NCBI GenBank assembly: GCA_001931905.2 | Contig: MSJI02000813.1 | Span: 54,724-118,723 of the forward strand | DNA from: Cladosporium sp. IMV 00045 | Taxonomy: Eukaryota; Ascomycota; Dothideomycetes; Cladosporiales; Cladosporiaceae | Direction of reading: 5' to 3' | Length of the DNA stretch: 64,000 nucleotides | Shown here: piece after piece, positions 16,027-28,487 of the stretch | Layout: each line of letters opens with the position of its first letter | Position numbering within the stretch: the first letter of the stretch is position 1 | Made by a program: the position numbers and the translations under genes | The notes under the pieces: model-generated | Databases searched by the model: none | What the model was told of the DNA's origin: nothing | The model's input: only the letters and a program-made list of their open reading frames with translations

Positions 16027-17357
16027 ATGTATCCCCAGCGGTCAAACGAGGCTCCAGCTACGAGCTGGGATGACCAACAGGACGAACTGTCACTCACGAC
16101 GAACGATCGCTTCCATGACTTCAGTGTTTCGCCGAACGCAGATCACATAGGCACCCTGCAACTGTTTGCCGAGGATGTGGATCAAGTGCGTGTATTTACT
16201 AGATTGTCTCAGTCTTGTGCACAGCAACTAACCTGCAAATAGTCAAGTCAGGGACAGGTCGAATATTCTCCGAAAAACGCTGCCGGTGCAGCCTTTTTGC
16301 CTCTGCAAGCTATATGGCAGTCTCCGAGCCAGACCGTGAGGCCTTATGACCTCCATTCAAGGTCTCCATACACGTACCCTCAAGCAACGACATCGCCAAA
16401 ATCTGCACATTATCGCCTGAATGCGCAGGCAAAGGCTTTCGTGCCGCAACAGTCGAACAACGCTTCACCATGGAGCGCGCAGACTTCTGCAGCCGCCGGG
16501 ACGACATCACCGCGGCGAAGGTCTGAAGACCCCCAAATACTGTCTGGCATAGCTCATACGCCAGAATTTGTTTTTCAATATATGCACCGTAGCATATCAG
16601 ATACTGGTCACTCAGCAACATCGCAGTTGACGTATCCGAACTTACCCCCAAGCGGCACTACGCAAGGCTCCCAGCTCGTCAGACGCTCACCGCGTGTCGC
16701 CTTGGGATTTGCTTCGCATGCTGGAGCTTATTCGCAAGGCAGAGCATATCTGCCCGCGCACGTCCCTGAGCTGTCTCTCCATCAAAATTATGATCTGCCG
16801 ACACACGGTATAAACGCCGGAACTTCATCCAGAGAGCTGGCCCAGGCATTTTCGCAGCAGTTGTATTCTCCTCGTTGGGGTGAAGGGCCTTTCAACAACT
16901 TAAGACAAGCGCAACCTGATCGTTTGGCGCCCCCAAATCCACCCCACGAGCATGGAAGACCTAGGCTTCCGGGGTCGGATGACGGTTCAACGACCACCTT
17001 ATCATGCGAACATCCTGGTTGCAGCCAGACGTTTTCCAGCAGGTCCAAATTCAAGTGAGTCTGGCGTGTGCTCTGCTGAAAAATGTGAGACTGACTTGGC
17101 GTAGACACCACATTCGCTGGCATGGCGAGAGGAATGAAATTTGTGCGATTTGCGGCAAAGATTTCGTGGCCCCGAAAGACCTCAAGAGGCATCTGGCGAT
17201 ACATTATCCCGAAAATAATGAATTTCGCTGCGAAGTCGAAAATTGTCGCTATCATGTCAGGCCGTTTGGTCGCAAGGATCACCTAGTGCGACACCAGAAG
17301 ACCCATCTGAGTTCTACGTCTTCGTCCCGGTCTAGATCCAGGAATTCGAGGGCCTGA
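16027..17357 (+). CDS. C2H2 zinc-finger protein, array member A
   Basis: Three exons, 16027-16185, 16243-17054 and 17105-17357, giving 407 residues. The first intron is phase 0. The second is phase 2 and cuts zinc finger 1. Residues 1-307 are low complexity (Ser, Gln, Pro, Thr) with no recognised domain. Three C-terminal C2H2 fingers follow: 308-330 (C-x4-C-x12-H-x3-H), 337-357 (CAICGKDF...KDLKRHLAIH) and 366-391, where the Cys-His spacing is 15 rather than 12. The tail is Ser/Arg-rich. A nuclear DNA-binding regulator is likely but no target is evident. It is one of four genes with the same exon plan. The start codon is the first ATG of the frame after the upstream stops and is preceded by no obvious coding sequence. 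Confidence 0.75.
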
Positions 17358-18445
17358 AGGGCGTGCCCTCACATGCATCCTCGATGGCCTGGGATCGGCG
17401 CCCAATTTTGGATATCGCAAAATCAGGTCGGATGTAAGAGATTGTCGAGCGAGGTCAGAATTGATGCTGAGAAGTTGTCGGGGCGAGGCATGTTTTGTAC
17501 CAACAGGAATGTTGCTCGTTGATGGTGAGAGAGGAGCGACTGATGAGAATGTGGTGTGGTCGCCCTCTTGCTGGTGTAACAATAAGCTTCGGCGGGATGA
17601 TGCAATGGTTTCGGGAGTGAGTCTAAACAGTAAACAAACAGCAGTTCATCTTTGACAACACTTCCCAATACTTCACAATCAACTCACTCATCTGCAAAAT
17701 CTGCTTCAATGGCTCTAGCATGACAATCAGTAACCCAGGAGTCTCCGCCCTGCGCATGCATGCTCCGGAAAGCCCGATAATAGAGCACAGTCTCAAGGAA
17801 TATGCTTCGTTGGCACCACTTGATTGAAACGCAGGAATTCATATTCAATGAAGTATCATGCGAAGAATAACCGCCGGGGAAAGATTGAGACATGAGATAT
17901 CAGATCAATCAAAGGAAGATCCGATAAGCGCCCTCGGCTCATGCACCACATCGTCACACCGGACGCCCTCGGGGCCGGACTGGGCAGCTCGACTCGACAA
18001 TGCATGTGGTAGATCACACTAGGATTCGGAATGAGGGGCACTCGAATAGACACTATTCTCCTGTCAGATGGATTCTTATGAAGCGACATACTCTCTATCG
18101 AATTCACCTCGATCAAGAATGTCAGTGTCTGCCGCAATGCGTGTGTCTCCGAGCAGCTGCACCTCATCCAAGCTGGGTATACGAGCGACTGCGCCCCTCT
18201 GGCAGCATGCTCTTGCGACGTCAGTAGGGGCCGCCTCACACCTCTGTCTGCTCGCTCTCTATTGCAGTACTTAGCGATTTGTGATTCTGGTTCTACCTCC
18301 GACTGGACAATTCACTTCATTACATTTCTACGACTATAGACTTGTTCTCTCTTCCTATCGAAGCCTACCATTCCCACTTTGCATGTCGTCCTTGAGCTTG
18401 TTCCTGTTGATCGCCGGGATTTGCGCGTGCACTTTCAGGAACACT
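17358..18445. other. Spacer between zinc-finger genes A and B
   Basis: No gene recognised. In frame with gene B, an earlier ATG at 18383 would add a hydrophobic leader; this is treated as 5' UTR. The remainder shows only short motif-free ORFs on both strands. Confidence 0.4.
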
Positions 18446-19799
18446 ATGGCTAACGTCCCTAACCCGGGTGCGAATGCGATATCTCCCACCTGCTCCAATC
18501 CTGAAGACAGTATTGAGGTCGTACTTATGTCAGCTATCCGCAGCTCTTCGTCAGAACCATTCTACGATGTCAGTCGACTTCCAATTCTATGGACTCCTCC
18601 ACATTTCGAGATACTGACCATGTCTAGGCTTCACTGCCTTCGGCTCCAAGCGTACAACTAGATGAAGAGTTGCTCGAGAGCAACTACTTTGTTGAAGCCT
18701 TCTTCCCGAACAACTATCCTTCACCTGATGAAGTCCATGTCTTCGATCCCTACCCGATATTATCGCATCGAAGGGCGCAGACCACGCACGAACCGAACCT
18801 TCGGCGAGATAGTGTCGCAATCAGCACCGCTGACGAACGCAGCGTAGTCCAAAAGACTGTATCTCATCATGGGAACCATACGAGCCCTTCAAAAGAGCAG
18901 GATGGCGATTTAGGCCTGAGTTCTATCGATGTGTCACTGGTGGAATGTATGGATTGGGATACTGGCTCATCACAACCAAAAGCAACTGAGAGTCCGCACG
19001 AGGACACTGCTGTGGAAGACCGAGACCATTTGGCGCATCAGGAGGAAGAAAGACTCACCAGTATACTTCATGACACCTCGGAGCCCTATAGCATCGCCAA
19101 TGCTGTAGGGCGGCCGGAGAGAACAGAGCGCCTTGGAAGAACACTCGAAACCCTGTCCGAAGTTGCCTCTGCAGGTCGATCGAACCTCAATTGCAGCATT
19201 TGCGGAAGAGCTTTCAAGAATAAAAGTGGTCTCCAGTAAGATCTTCCTATTTTCGTTTTACTCGTACCGACGCTAACAGCATTCGAAGACACCATAAGGT
19301 AGTGCACAACGGTGCGAGGAAGCGTCGATACAAGTGTGCATCTTGCCACAAGGGGTTCAGATATCCCAAGGACCTTCGTCGCCACGAGCTCACACATGGC
19401 GAAGCGAATCATATTTGCCTCGAATGCGGCACCCGGTTCAAGCGCCTGGACCATCTTCAACGCCATCAGAAAGGTCACGCTGGAGGCTCGGTCGACGAAA
19501 TGTTGCACCCTCGCTCGTCTGTAAATTATTCGAGCCGATCCCAATCCCGTGGACGCTTGCCGAGTATTGATCAGAGCTCACAGGGCCCTTCTTTTGCCTC
19601 AGCAATGGAGGGACGGCCTGTTGGCAACCAAGAGCTCTTACGCAGCGCACAACAACAACGGGCAGAGGGCCACTTGGAGCCTCCCGCTTTCCAGAGCGCA
19701 ATGGCTTCACTTGTCGTGCCGAATTCTCCAGGCTCAGGCTTCGTATTCACGCCCTCTGGAAGCTCCATTGGCAGCAAGGTATTCCCTCCAGATGTGTGA
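18446..19799 (+). CDS. C2H2 zinc-finger protein, array member B
   Basis: Three exons, 18446-18568, 18628-19235 and 19289-19799, giving 413 residues. Introns are phase 0 and phase 2, the second cutting finger 1. Residues 1-229 are acidic and Ser-rich with no known domain. Fingers: 230-250 (CSICGRAF...HHKVVH), 260-280 (CASCHKGFRYPKDLRRHELTH) and 287-307 (CLECGTRFKRLDHLQRHQKGH), all with x12 spacing. The C-terminal about 105 residues are Ser/Gln/Pro-rich. For the second intron the acceptor at 19288 is preferred over one a few bases upstream because it gives the canonical Leu-x2-His spacing. A start at 18383 (adding a hydrophobic 21-residue leader) is possible but less likely. Probable nuclear regulator; target unknown. 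Confidence 0.72.
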
Positions 19800-21906
19800 T
19801 CGTTGCTCTAGGCTCGGTGCATGTGCTAGGACGCCTCTCATTATCGCTTTGGATTTTTCTCACATACGTCTTCGCTCAGCGGGGTTTTTTTTTTCTTTCT
19901 TCTTTGCTCTTCCTCGTGCAATATGCTGATGATTATATGTTGATGGTTTTTTTGACAGAAGTTTTCCTTTCCCACGAAGTTTGGACGCATACCCTTTTCG
20001 TTGTTTGTCATTATTGTTTCTTCGCAGGGCATCGGGAATTTACCTTTTGGACATAGAGGAGCTAGTCTGAAATTTAGGATAACAATGGACATTCATACCT
20101 TGACTGCTTCTTCTTATGTGAGAGTGATGTGACTCAGCTAGTTGGTTTCAAAGTGTACTGTCACATCCTTTGGCGAAGATTATTTATGCGGATGAGGGAG
20201 TCGGGCAGCAGGGGCAACCGATAAAATTCCCGTCCATTGGCTAAATTCAGCCACTGATCATGACCAGCATCCTATAATACATGGGTGTTATTTGAAACCA
20301 ATCTTTCTGACGTGTAATACAAGGCTTCCATAAGCTGATGAGTCTGCAGCACCGTGAGCCCAATTGGGCGGCTTTCGGGCGTTTGCATACGTGGGCGGTG
20401 ACCATTGAGAAAGCTCATTCGACGCTGCCCAGCGGTATTGGAACCCATTCGCAGAAATTGCCTCCGTTGCTCGCCTCAATAATGAAGTAGTGTCATTGTG
20501 ACCTGATACCTCCTATGTCTCGTGCCTAGAGGTTTCAAAAGGTGGATCTTCGGCGGAACGCACACCGAGCGTTGAAATTTGTGTTCGTGAACAACACAAA
20601 ACTTCAATCACAAACGACCATGTCCAATTTAATCCTCCCTCTGGAGGATGTGGTTCGTGGATCTTGGTGTCAATCAAGGGTACTATGCTGTCATCTCCAA
20701 TGCCGATGCAGCAATGCGCCATTGAGCGTTGTTCCAACCCTGACGCGTCGCGTCGCACCAAGGATGGCAACACGACGAACCCGCACTCTCAGCAATGATT
20801 TCAGCCTTCATGCACACATCCATCTCCTTGGCCAGGAGAGATGATATGTCCTCATTCTCGGTACATTAGCGCAGCATTGAGACTCAATGGACGGCTTCCA
20901 GGAACCAGCTCATTTCGCCAGAATGCCCCGCAGCAGAGCCTTTGAATGTTCTGTGGGAAATCCAACATCGAACCGCATTCTCCGGAGATCCACCTCTTTC
21001 AACCTGGGACTCGTTCGATACTGGCGGCTTTCTTCTTTTCCGCGTTGACGAGAAAGGCATCGGAAAGGCTTCGAACGGAATGCAAATGGGTCGCTATATC
21101 TGGAGTCCGACTTGTCAGCCCTCGTTCTATTCTTGTTGGTCTTAAGCGATCGTAAAGCTCTCTGCGTACACTTGCAGCCCTCTTCTCAAACTCAAAGTCA
21201 ACCTGGAAGATCTCTCTTATTGATTCGGGCTCAACACCAAGGATCGGATCGGCTAAGCCGTGGCTACGTTTGGACGCTTCGCAAATGGATCTCGTCGGGA
21301 GTTGTAGGTGTCCTGGGAAGACAATAGGCGAAGTCAAGTTCCCTATGACCCATGAGAGTGGAGAAAAGACGATTGATCTGATTTCGTTTTGCCGCCGGGG
21401 CGTTCAGCTCATGCACGTGAGGACTCGATCAGGCTACGCTTATGCAACAAAGGCGGAGTAAACGTGATCTATAACTAGGTCAAATAGCCTTCCTTTGCCT
21501 TTGAAGAGGACTCTTCTTCTTCTCATTTAACGACTCACTGTTGTCGTGACATTGCAGTATGGCACACGGTGTTTTAACGTCGTCATCGCGCACTCTAACA
21601 ATGGGCGCAGCCCGCTGGCTTGCTGGGATGGAGGAGGCCGGACGGCCTCACTGGCACCAACTGTTCAAGGTCCCCCACCGCCCTCTTCTCCCTCCAACAC
21701 CGACAACGATACAACATTCACTTCTTGGGCATCAGCGTTCTACTTTGGCACTCATTCCTTCTACGGTGGCTGGTGACTGTAAAGCAGCGATCCAAGCTTC
21801 ACGACACTCATTCGTACGACTGACATAACAACGTCGCCATCACCTTTAAGCCCTCGACGTACCTCCGCCGTACATCCCATATACACTATCCACGGTGCTA
21901 GGCGAA
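19800..21906. other. 2.1-kb spacer between zinc-finger genes B and C
   Basis: No gene recognised. A T-rich segment lies at about 19886-19915. The region 21540-21830 carries three overlapping open frames on the plus strand, none with a motif, and is probably the upstream region of gene C. Confidence 0.4.
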
Positions 21907-23481
21907 ATGGAAACCTCCCAAAACATGCATGAATACACTGTCGGGGCTGACGAATCCTTCAATTTTATGGGAGGTGGTACTTGGGATGAAGGAGGTGTAA
22001 GTGAGACGATGGCGCAACGCACTGGTAGCTCTTGCCGTGGAACCATAAGAACACTACTGACTGCTCTCAGGCCAACTCTATCGGCGATGGAGGAAGCTAT
22101 CATAGACACGCAACAAACGGAGTTGAGCCCCCGGAGCCTGAAACACTTCCGATTAATCATCCTCCCTACGCTCCCATCGGTGGGACAAACAACCCTGGTC
22201 TTCCGTCCGATGATACAGCAGGCCTCCGAAATGGCACTGGCGTGGGAATGCCGCTGACCTTGAGTGGGACTTTCACCAACAACCTCGATCCGGTTTTCTT
22301 TCAAACCCCAAACGGGGTAAACCCTGTTCAAATTGGATCTGAGTATCCCGACACGCAATCAGGCACGTCGTTCAACGGCGTTGCCGGGATCTTTACGCCC
22401 AGCCTTAGTCCCCTCACGACAAACTATCCATCCTTTCCAACCGAAGGCACGGTGGGAAGTCAAAGCGACTCGCAGTATAGGCCCGCAGTCGTTCCGGGTT
22501 TGCAATCTTCGCCAGTATTCTTTCCAGGTGACTATTTCACCAACCATGGTGCAGATGGCATTGGCGATGCGATTTACACCAGCCAGACCAGCCCGCCAGC
22601 GGTTCAAAGGCCTCTGGAAAACGCGGCGCCGATGGAAATCGACCGCGGAAACGGGGTTGAGGAGAATATCTCCATCGAAGACAACGGTCCGACCTCCGCG
22701 TGTCATCTCTCCGGCCGTGAATCTACACTTCATAATCAGCATTACGCTCCTCCAAATGCTGGTGCAGCTGGTGTTTGGGATACCGGCGATGGAAACGCGA
22801 CTATACTGCAACAGGTCCAGACCCCCCGGCACGGTGCAATGCCGGTAAACAACGAAGGCTTCGATGTGTTTGGAGAGAACGTCCCAAGCCGAGAGGTTGC
22901 GAACTTCGCGTTGGCTCTCCTCGGCCGTGATCTCGCAACTCATGCTCAGCGCCACCTCTCCCCAAATGCTGGCGCATTTCATGTAGGCAATGCCGGGGCT
23001 GACAGCCGTTCCGCTCATCAACCGCTCCAGGATCCGCGGAGAGATGCCATGCCGGTGAATGAGGGCTTTGATGTCCATGAAGAGCCTGTCCGGACGAGAG
23101 GGAGAGAGTCGGCCTTTGCGTGCGTTTCCCGCGGTTGTGACCGCACCTTTGACACGGAACACCAGATGAAGTATGTCCAAGTATCTCGCAGGATCACGGT
23201 CCAGCAATCGCTAATTTCATCCTAGTGAACATCAGGCATCTCACCTGCCCGTGTGCCCGCAATGCTCCAAGCGTTTCGCCGATGAAAGGGGTCTGGACCG
23301 CCATTTGGAAACACACCAAGGTGGAAAGCCGTGGGTTTGCACTTTCCAGAATTGCAACAAAAGATTCACCCGCAAGGACAATACCCTGAGGCACTTGGAG
23401 ATTACTCACAAGTTTTCCCGCGACGACAACCAACGAGGACGCTTCGTTGAGAAAGATCCCGCACAGGTCATACTCAACTGA
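21907..23481 (+). CDS. C2H2 zinc-finger protein, array member C, with internal repeat
   Basis: Three exons, 21907-21996, 22071-23170 and 23226-23481, giving 481 residues. Again the introns are phase 0 and phase 2, the latter inside finger 1. The long N-terminal part (1-380) is rich in Asn, Gly, Pro, Thr and Ser. It ends in a degenerate tandem repeat (22713-22922 and 22923-23099) sharing GRES/GRDL, PNAGA and AMPVNEGFDV. Fingers: 381-403 (CVSRGC...EHQASH), 407-427 (CPQCSKRFADERGLDRHLETH) and 435-458 (CTFQNCNKRFTRKDNTLRHLEITH). The 23-residue tail is charged. The first ATG of the frame is used; the codons just upstream use GTG and are ignored. Function is inferred only as DNA binding. Confidence 0.75.
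22713..23099 (+). repeat. Degenerate tandem repeat inside zinc-finger gene C
   Basis: Two in-frame units of 210 and 177 bases (70 and 59 residues). Both begin Gly-Arg-Glu/Asp, contain PNAG about 13-16 residues in, and carry the near-identical block AMPVN(N)EGFDV. A third GRES begins immediately after unit 2, next to finger 1. The units have diverged in the middle and differ by 11 residues in length. Confidence 0.6.
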
Positions 23482-25193
23482 GGATGACCAGAGGCAGACA
23501 GCCCTGCATTGCTCGAGAGATTCTGACATCTTCGCGGGATCCCATCCAGAACATGCCCGCATCACACCGGTGTTGTACGCCAGTCATCACACCATCATCG
23601 TTGCTCTTCCTCGAAAACTGCGTTGTGCGGTCTCATATCTTCTACCGCTTCTTCCTGATCTCGACTTCGCCCGAACGTCCCAAGCTAGACCGTCAACTTC
23701 AGACCTCCTTCAAGTCAGATGGGCTGTGCCGGTCGTTGATCGAGTCATTCCGAGGTCCATTCTTGATCTCGTTCCCCGACATCCCCTTCCAGAAATTCAT
23801 TCTGCGATCTGGTGCACGCTGTTTTCGTATCGTTTCTCTTTCCTTATTCTTATATTTTCTTGTTTCCTTATTCCCTTATTTCCTTGTTTCCTTAGGGTCA
23901 TCGGCGGGTTGGGCGTCAGTGGTTTCGACGGGAGGGCATAGTTGGTTCGAAAGATGGTTGGTTTGGACGATACCCACGTATCACGATGGTATTCGATGGC
24001 CAAAAAGTTGTTGCTGGCGAACCATTGGAAAGAGATGGGCTGGGTTACAACAGGACGATATTAAGGCGCGAAGGCGGCGCACAGGGAAATGGATAAAGGC
24101 TTTTCTTATATACACCCCGGCCATAACAGGCATACATATTACTTTTGATCCGCAATCCTTCCACCTGCCACCCTTCGCTTTCAGCCGTAACACGGCACAT
24201 GGACGCGTAATGTGATAGCGCAGCTTGGCCGCCCTCAAGTACGATCATCTCGCCATCCATCCCAGAGCCTCGAGGGCGATCCAACCGCGAGCTTAGGGCG
24301 ACATGCTTTTCGCCTTGCAGAGTCACGGGTACACAACAGATACGTCCATATGCATCAAGTTCCAGGCTTCCGCTGTTGCGTTTCGGAGCATTGCTCATCA
24401 AGGCGAGGCGCAGGCTGAGGGCGCTTGGTCAGCTGAGATGTCGGGGAGGCCGCCTTTCGGCTGCGAAAGCGGAGCACCACTACTGCGCGATTGCAGATTA
24501 CAAGCGAGAGCGGCGTCGAGGGCTTCACCTATGGCGCAAGGCTATGGTATTGTTGTTGCTCTTATGTCGGCGGTACGGAAGCGCTATCAAACTCTCCATT
24601 TCTACAACAAGGAAGGGCACTAAAGCCACAGGCCAAGGTCGTCCCGTGTTTTGCTCGCGGCGCTTAGGCTATCAACAAATCGACGACAGACTCGAGATGG
24701 TAGACGATGGTACATATCGCTTACTGCAGCCTTGATGTCTAGTACGGGCCATAAGATGGTGTCGTGATGTATTTTGTATGCTCTGGACATATCACATGCC
24801 TCAGAATGTCGCTAGGTAGCAGTACAAGGAAGCTCAGGTTGGGGACCGATGACCAGTATGAGTGGTGTGGAGGCATGAGAGTGGCGACATTTGTACCAGG
24901 TACTGCCCTCTTGATATGTAGTCGCTCATGGATCCAGGCTGAGAGTTCCATGTCATTATTTTCATTATCGTAGTATTTGCCAACTCAAAGCAGCCAAATT
25001 CTCTCGTTGATCATCAAATCTCATCGAACGTCAAAACCAACTTCGAACCTCCCGAACATCAAAACCAACCCCCAAAACAATTGCCACTGTCGCCACAAAG
25101 AGCCGCACCAACCTGCGACAGCCTAGCAAGATGCCGGCTCTCGTCAGAGCGAGGGTGGTAAAAAGAGAGCCGAAAGAGTGAGGAAGTGGGCGT
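23482..25193. other. Spacer between the convergent zinc-finger genes C and D
   Basis: Contains both 3' UTRs and otherwise no recognised gene. It includes a pyrimidine-rich imperfect repeat at about 23838-23893, annotated separately. Confidence 0.4.
23838..23893. repeat. Imperfect pyrimidine-rich minisatellite
   Basis: Repeated variants of TTCCTTATT and CTTGTTTCCTTA follow each other for about 55 bases. This is simple-sequence expansion downstream of gene C with no coding meaning seen. Confidence 0.55.
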
Positions 25194-26275
25194 TCAGGAA
25201 GATCCATACCAAGGCGTCAAGGACGAGTCATCGTCATCGCCAGCTGCAGCATCACGGCGAAGGTCAACAGGCTCGTGGAGACTAGATGAGTTTCGAAGAT
25301 CCAACTGTTGGAGGTTAACAAAAGGGTACAGGGAGCCAGTTGTCTGCTCGGAATCGGGATAAGAGCTGGAGCCATATCCTGAATACGATGAAAGATTCGT
25401 TGGCTCCGTGAAAGGTCCTTCCTGATATAGCGGCGCCTCAGCATCGGGCTGTACCGACGTGGATCCCGCGAAGTTGTATTCTGAAGCTGCAGTCTGGCCC
25501 TCAAAGAAAAAATGTGTTTCTGGAGGGCCGAGAGAGACCGAAGGATCTGGATTACTGGCATGTTTCGTCCGAAAGTGACGTAGCATGTTATCACGACGGG
25601 GATAAGACTTTGGACAACCAGGTGCCAAGCATCTAACAGGAGCATGAATACCGGCGTGCGTTTTTTTGTGGCGCTTGAGATCTTTCGGGAGCGGACTGCT
25701 GTAATCGCACGCTTCGCACTGGTGTTGATCTTGCACTGGATCGTGATATCTGGAGTGGCGCCTGAATTTGCGTTTTAGTGGCTGTGTTTGCTCAAATACA
25801 GCGACAGACCATACCTCAAAGCTCGTGCGTTTTTGAAAGTCTTTCTGCAGCTGGAGCATCTGTGATCGTTGGCATCTGCCTGGCGGACACTGTGTATGTT
25901 ACGGGGTTGCAGACCCCGCAGGGCATCGGTAAGTTGACTCGCGCTTTCTGCGGCGCCACCCAGAGTAGGAACTCCAGGCCTCGATCTGAGGCCAGCAGGA
26001 GAGGCAGGATAGCCAGGCTCGAGATAGAGCGGAGGATACTCGCCATGGTCAGAAATCGCAGGCTGTGCGGCGTCTCCGAGAGGGCGAATCCCCGATCTGT
26101 GAGCGACAAGATCAGGATTATATTGGTAGCCTCCGCGCCCGCCATTAGTCTTTGAAAGTTAGCAGAATGCCACAGACTGTAGATAATAGGCTTTTTGCCG
26201 GCATTCCTGTGAAATGCCTTCTAGGGCGGTACTTACCCATCCACCCAAGTTTCCCATCAGATTCTCGCCTTCCAT
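25194..26275 (-). CDS. C2H2 zinc-finger protein, array member D (inverted)
   Basis: Three exons on the minus strand, 26275-26237, 26149-25815 and 25761-25194, giving 313 residues. Exon 1 has only 13 codons. The intron phases are 0 and 2 and the second intron cuts finger 1 at the same residue as in genes A-C. Fingers: 111-131 (CSSCRKTFKNARALRRHSRYH), 140-160 (CEACDYSS...KDLKRHKKTH) and 169-192 (CLAPGCPKSY...NMLRHFRTKH). Unlike A-C, the fingers are central; a 121-residue acidic, Ser/Pro/Tyr-rich tail follows and could be an activation region. The N-terminal part is Gly/Pro-rich. It is convergent with gene C. Nuclear regulator by family; target unknown. Confidence 0.75.
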
Positions 26276-28487
26276 CTCTCTGATTGACGTTCTGTCAAAC
26301 ACTGGAATTCACGGAAGCTCAAAGAAGAGCTTACACTTTCACCGTCGTGAGATGGCTTGATGATGCACTTGCGCTCGTGGGAGCCGCTGAACGTGATGGT
26401 CGCTGCTTGGAGAGTAGGGTGAATAGATGGCAGATTTGCTCACGGAGTAGCTAGTAAAACGAAAAGATATTCGAGGGGTGCGTCTTTCGCGGGGTCGGGG
26501 GGAGAGCGACGGTAAGGTAAGGCGGTCGCCTTGCTTGGCCCAAACTTGACCCAGCGGCGAGCTTTGGCCCTTGTCTCTCGAATGTCGCGGCCCTGGGGAG
26601 TCTGGAGGAAGTGAGCGAGTATAGAAACGCTTTTGCGCACGAGTTTCAAGACCGTTGTGATGCGGCTCTTGCTGAATCTGCGTCCAAGTCTCTTTGTAAA
26701 GTAGCTTCTCCAATTATCTTGCATGCGCGAGCGGTTGCGGCGCCGTACTTGTCGCGAGCTACATCAGAGCTTTCGGTCTGACGCGTGACATGACAGGCGA
26801 GGCTGAAAAGCTCATTGCATGTTAATGCGGTTGCCCGACTTCAGCGATTGTCCCATGATATTGTATGAGTGATTCAGGACGACATCGTCGTCCATCCGTT
26901 GCCTTGTAGGTGCTAGAGCACCTACACAGGCTTGCCGAACAAACCATGGCTTCTTGCAAAGGCCCAGATGCGCCAGCGATCTCTTTAGAAGGATTGTCAG
27001 CAGGCGTGCGATTCCGCGGTCCAAAACATTTGAAGGATGAACGCTGACGAGCGGTGTCGATGTACAGAGACGAGTTCCAGACATGAAAGTCTTTACTACA
27101 CTATTCCGGATTTTTCATCGAATTATCTCATTGAGAGGCATCCCCAGGAAAGAGCAAGGCCATGCAGTGACTGGAAGATGGCGGCCAGTAGTCAGAGACA
27201 ACTGGATTCATAGCGAACATCCGGATTGGAGGCCGAGGACCAGGTCCAAGGAAACAAGAGCAGGTCATCGTGATGAAAATGCTGGGACGAAGGCATTTTG
27301 GCGTTGTCGAAGATATTCCTAGAGTTTTCACACCGAAAGGGTACAGTACAAGAAGCAACCACTTGAGAGCAACGTCCAGCGTCGGTCCATACCCAACAAG
27401 CGACAGAGGCCATATCTTTTGATTTCGGTGGGATGTTGTGTTTGTGTCTAGGGTACTGTCGACGGGATTGCACTATTGAGGAAGCCATGTCGACGTGGAA
27501 GCGCGAAGGCGAATCCGTAGATTACGCGCGTCTGGGAGGCCTTACGAGATGAGAAGGGCTGTGGCGACACGCGCCATCTTACTGCTCACGTCGCAAAAAC
27601 GCGCGCGCAACGGATTCCGCAAGATTTCGACGGTATAGACATGAAGATTGGAGATGGGCATCTGACGTCGAGGGAGAGGTGCGGTCAAAAGAGAGTTCGA
27701 TTGAAGCCCACCTCGTGCCAGGCGGGCATGAAAGACGGGCGGCGGAGACGGGGGTGGAGGCCCGGGCCAGCTTCACAGCAGGCGACGTGATGATTGACCC
27801 TTGCTCTCCCGGGTTGCCACCTCAAGATCAGGTGTCAACAAGGCAATACCCATCGTGCAACAGCTATTGGCTAAGTACCACCTTCGCTAATGGCCCAGTA
27901 AGTGAAAAGAAGCTCTTTGGGTTGCCTTCCGAGGTGAGAGGGCTGGAGGCTCCTCCTCGGCCTGTGAGATTTCACAGACCACCAAAAGAACGACAGATGA
28001 GACTCACGGCTAGAAGCCACGAAGAGGACGCACCCAAAGCAAGGTTCACCCGGCCAGAACATGATTCTCGTGCCAAGTTATCTCCCGTATCTTCATTGGG
28101 TGCACAGCATAACGCCTTGTAGTCTCGAATTTGTCGAATTCAGACCAGTCGAAAAACATAAGGCAGCAGTTGCATGCCGTGCCACGTTTTTGACACATAC
28201 TCAAAATGCAAGCATTTTTTCGTACCAGAGACTCCCCTGTCATTAGGATGAAGATCCCAAGGTTCAGGTCGTCACTTTCACGCGCTAGGGAGCCCCGTCG
28301 GGCTACCACTCCGACGCCACATGAAGGACTGTGTGTGTGAAAAGTATATCAGGGGCACACCACCCACGTGATATGCGTTTGCCTTTGCATCCTGTGGTAG
28401 CCGTCCAGGTTGTGTGGTGGATTCGAACATGCTTGATCTCAAGCAAACTTCTTGACAAGACGCACTCTTCGATACAGGCTTCATCGT
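26276..28487. other. 2.2-kb spacer between zinc-finger gene D and the GT69 relic
   Basis: Several overlapping ORFs of up to 147 residues occur on both strands (for example around 26339-26724 and 27679-28122), but none shows a domain, plausible exon structure or consistent composition. A CACGTG site lies near 28369. No gene is called. Confidence 0.4.

Noticed and set aside
18383..18445. Upstream ATG adding a hydrophobic leader (signal-peptide-like) to zinc-finger gene B
   Set aside because: A secreted zinc-finger regulator is implausible, and the other array members start without such a leader.
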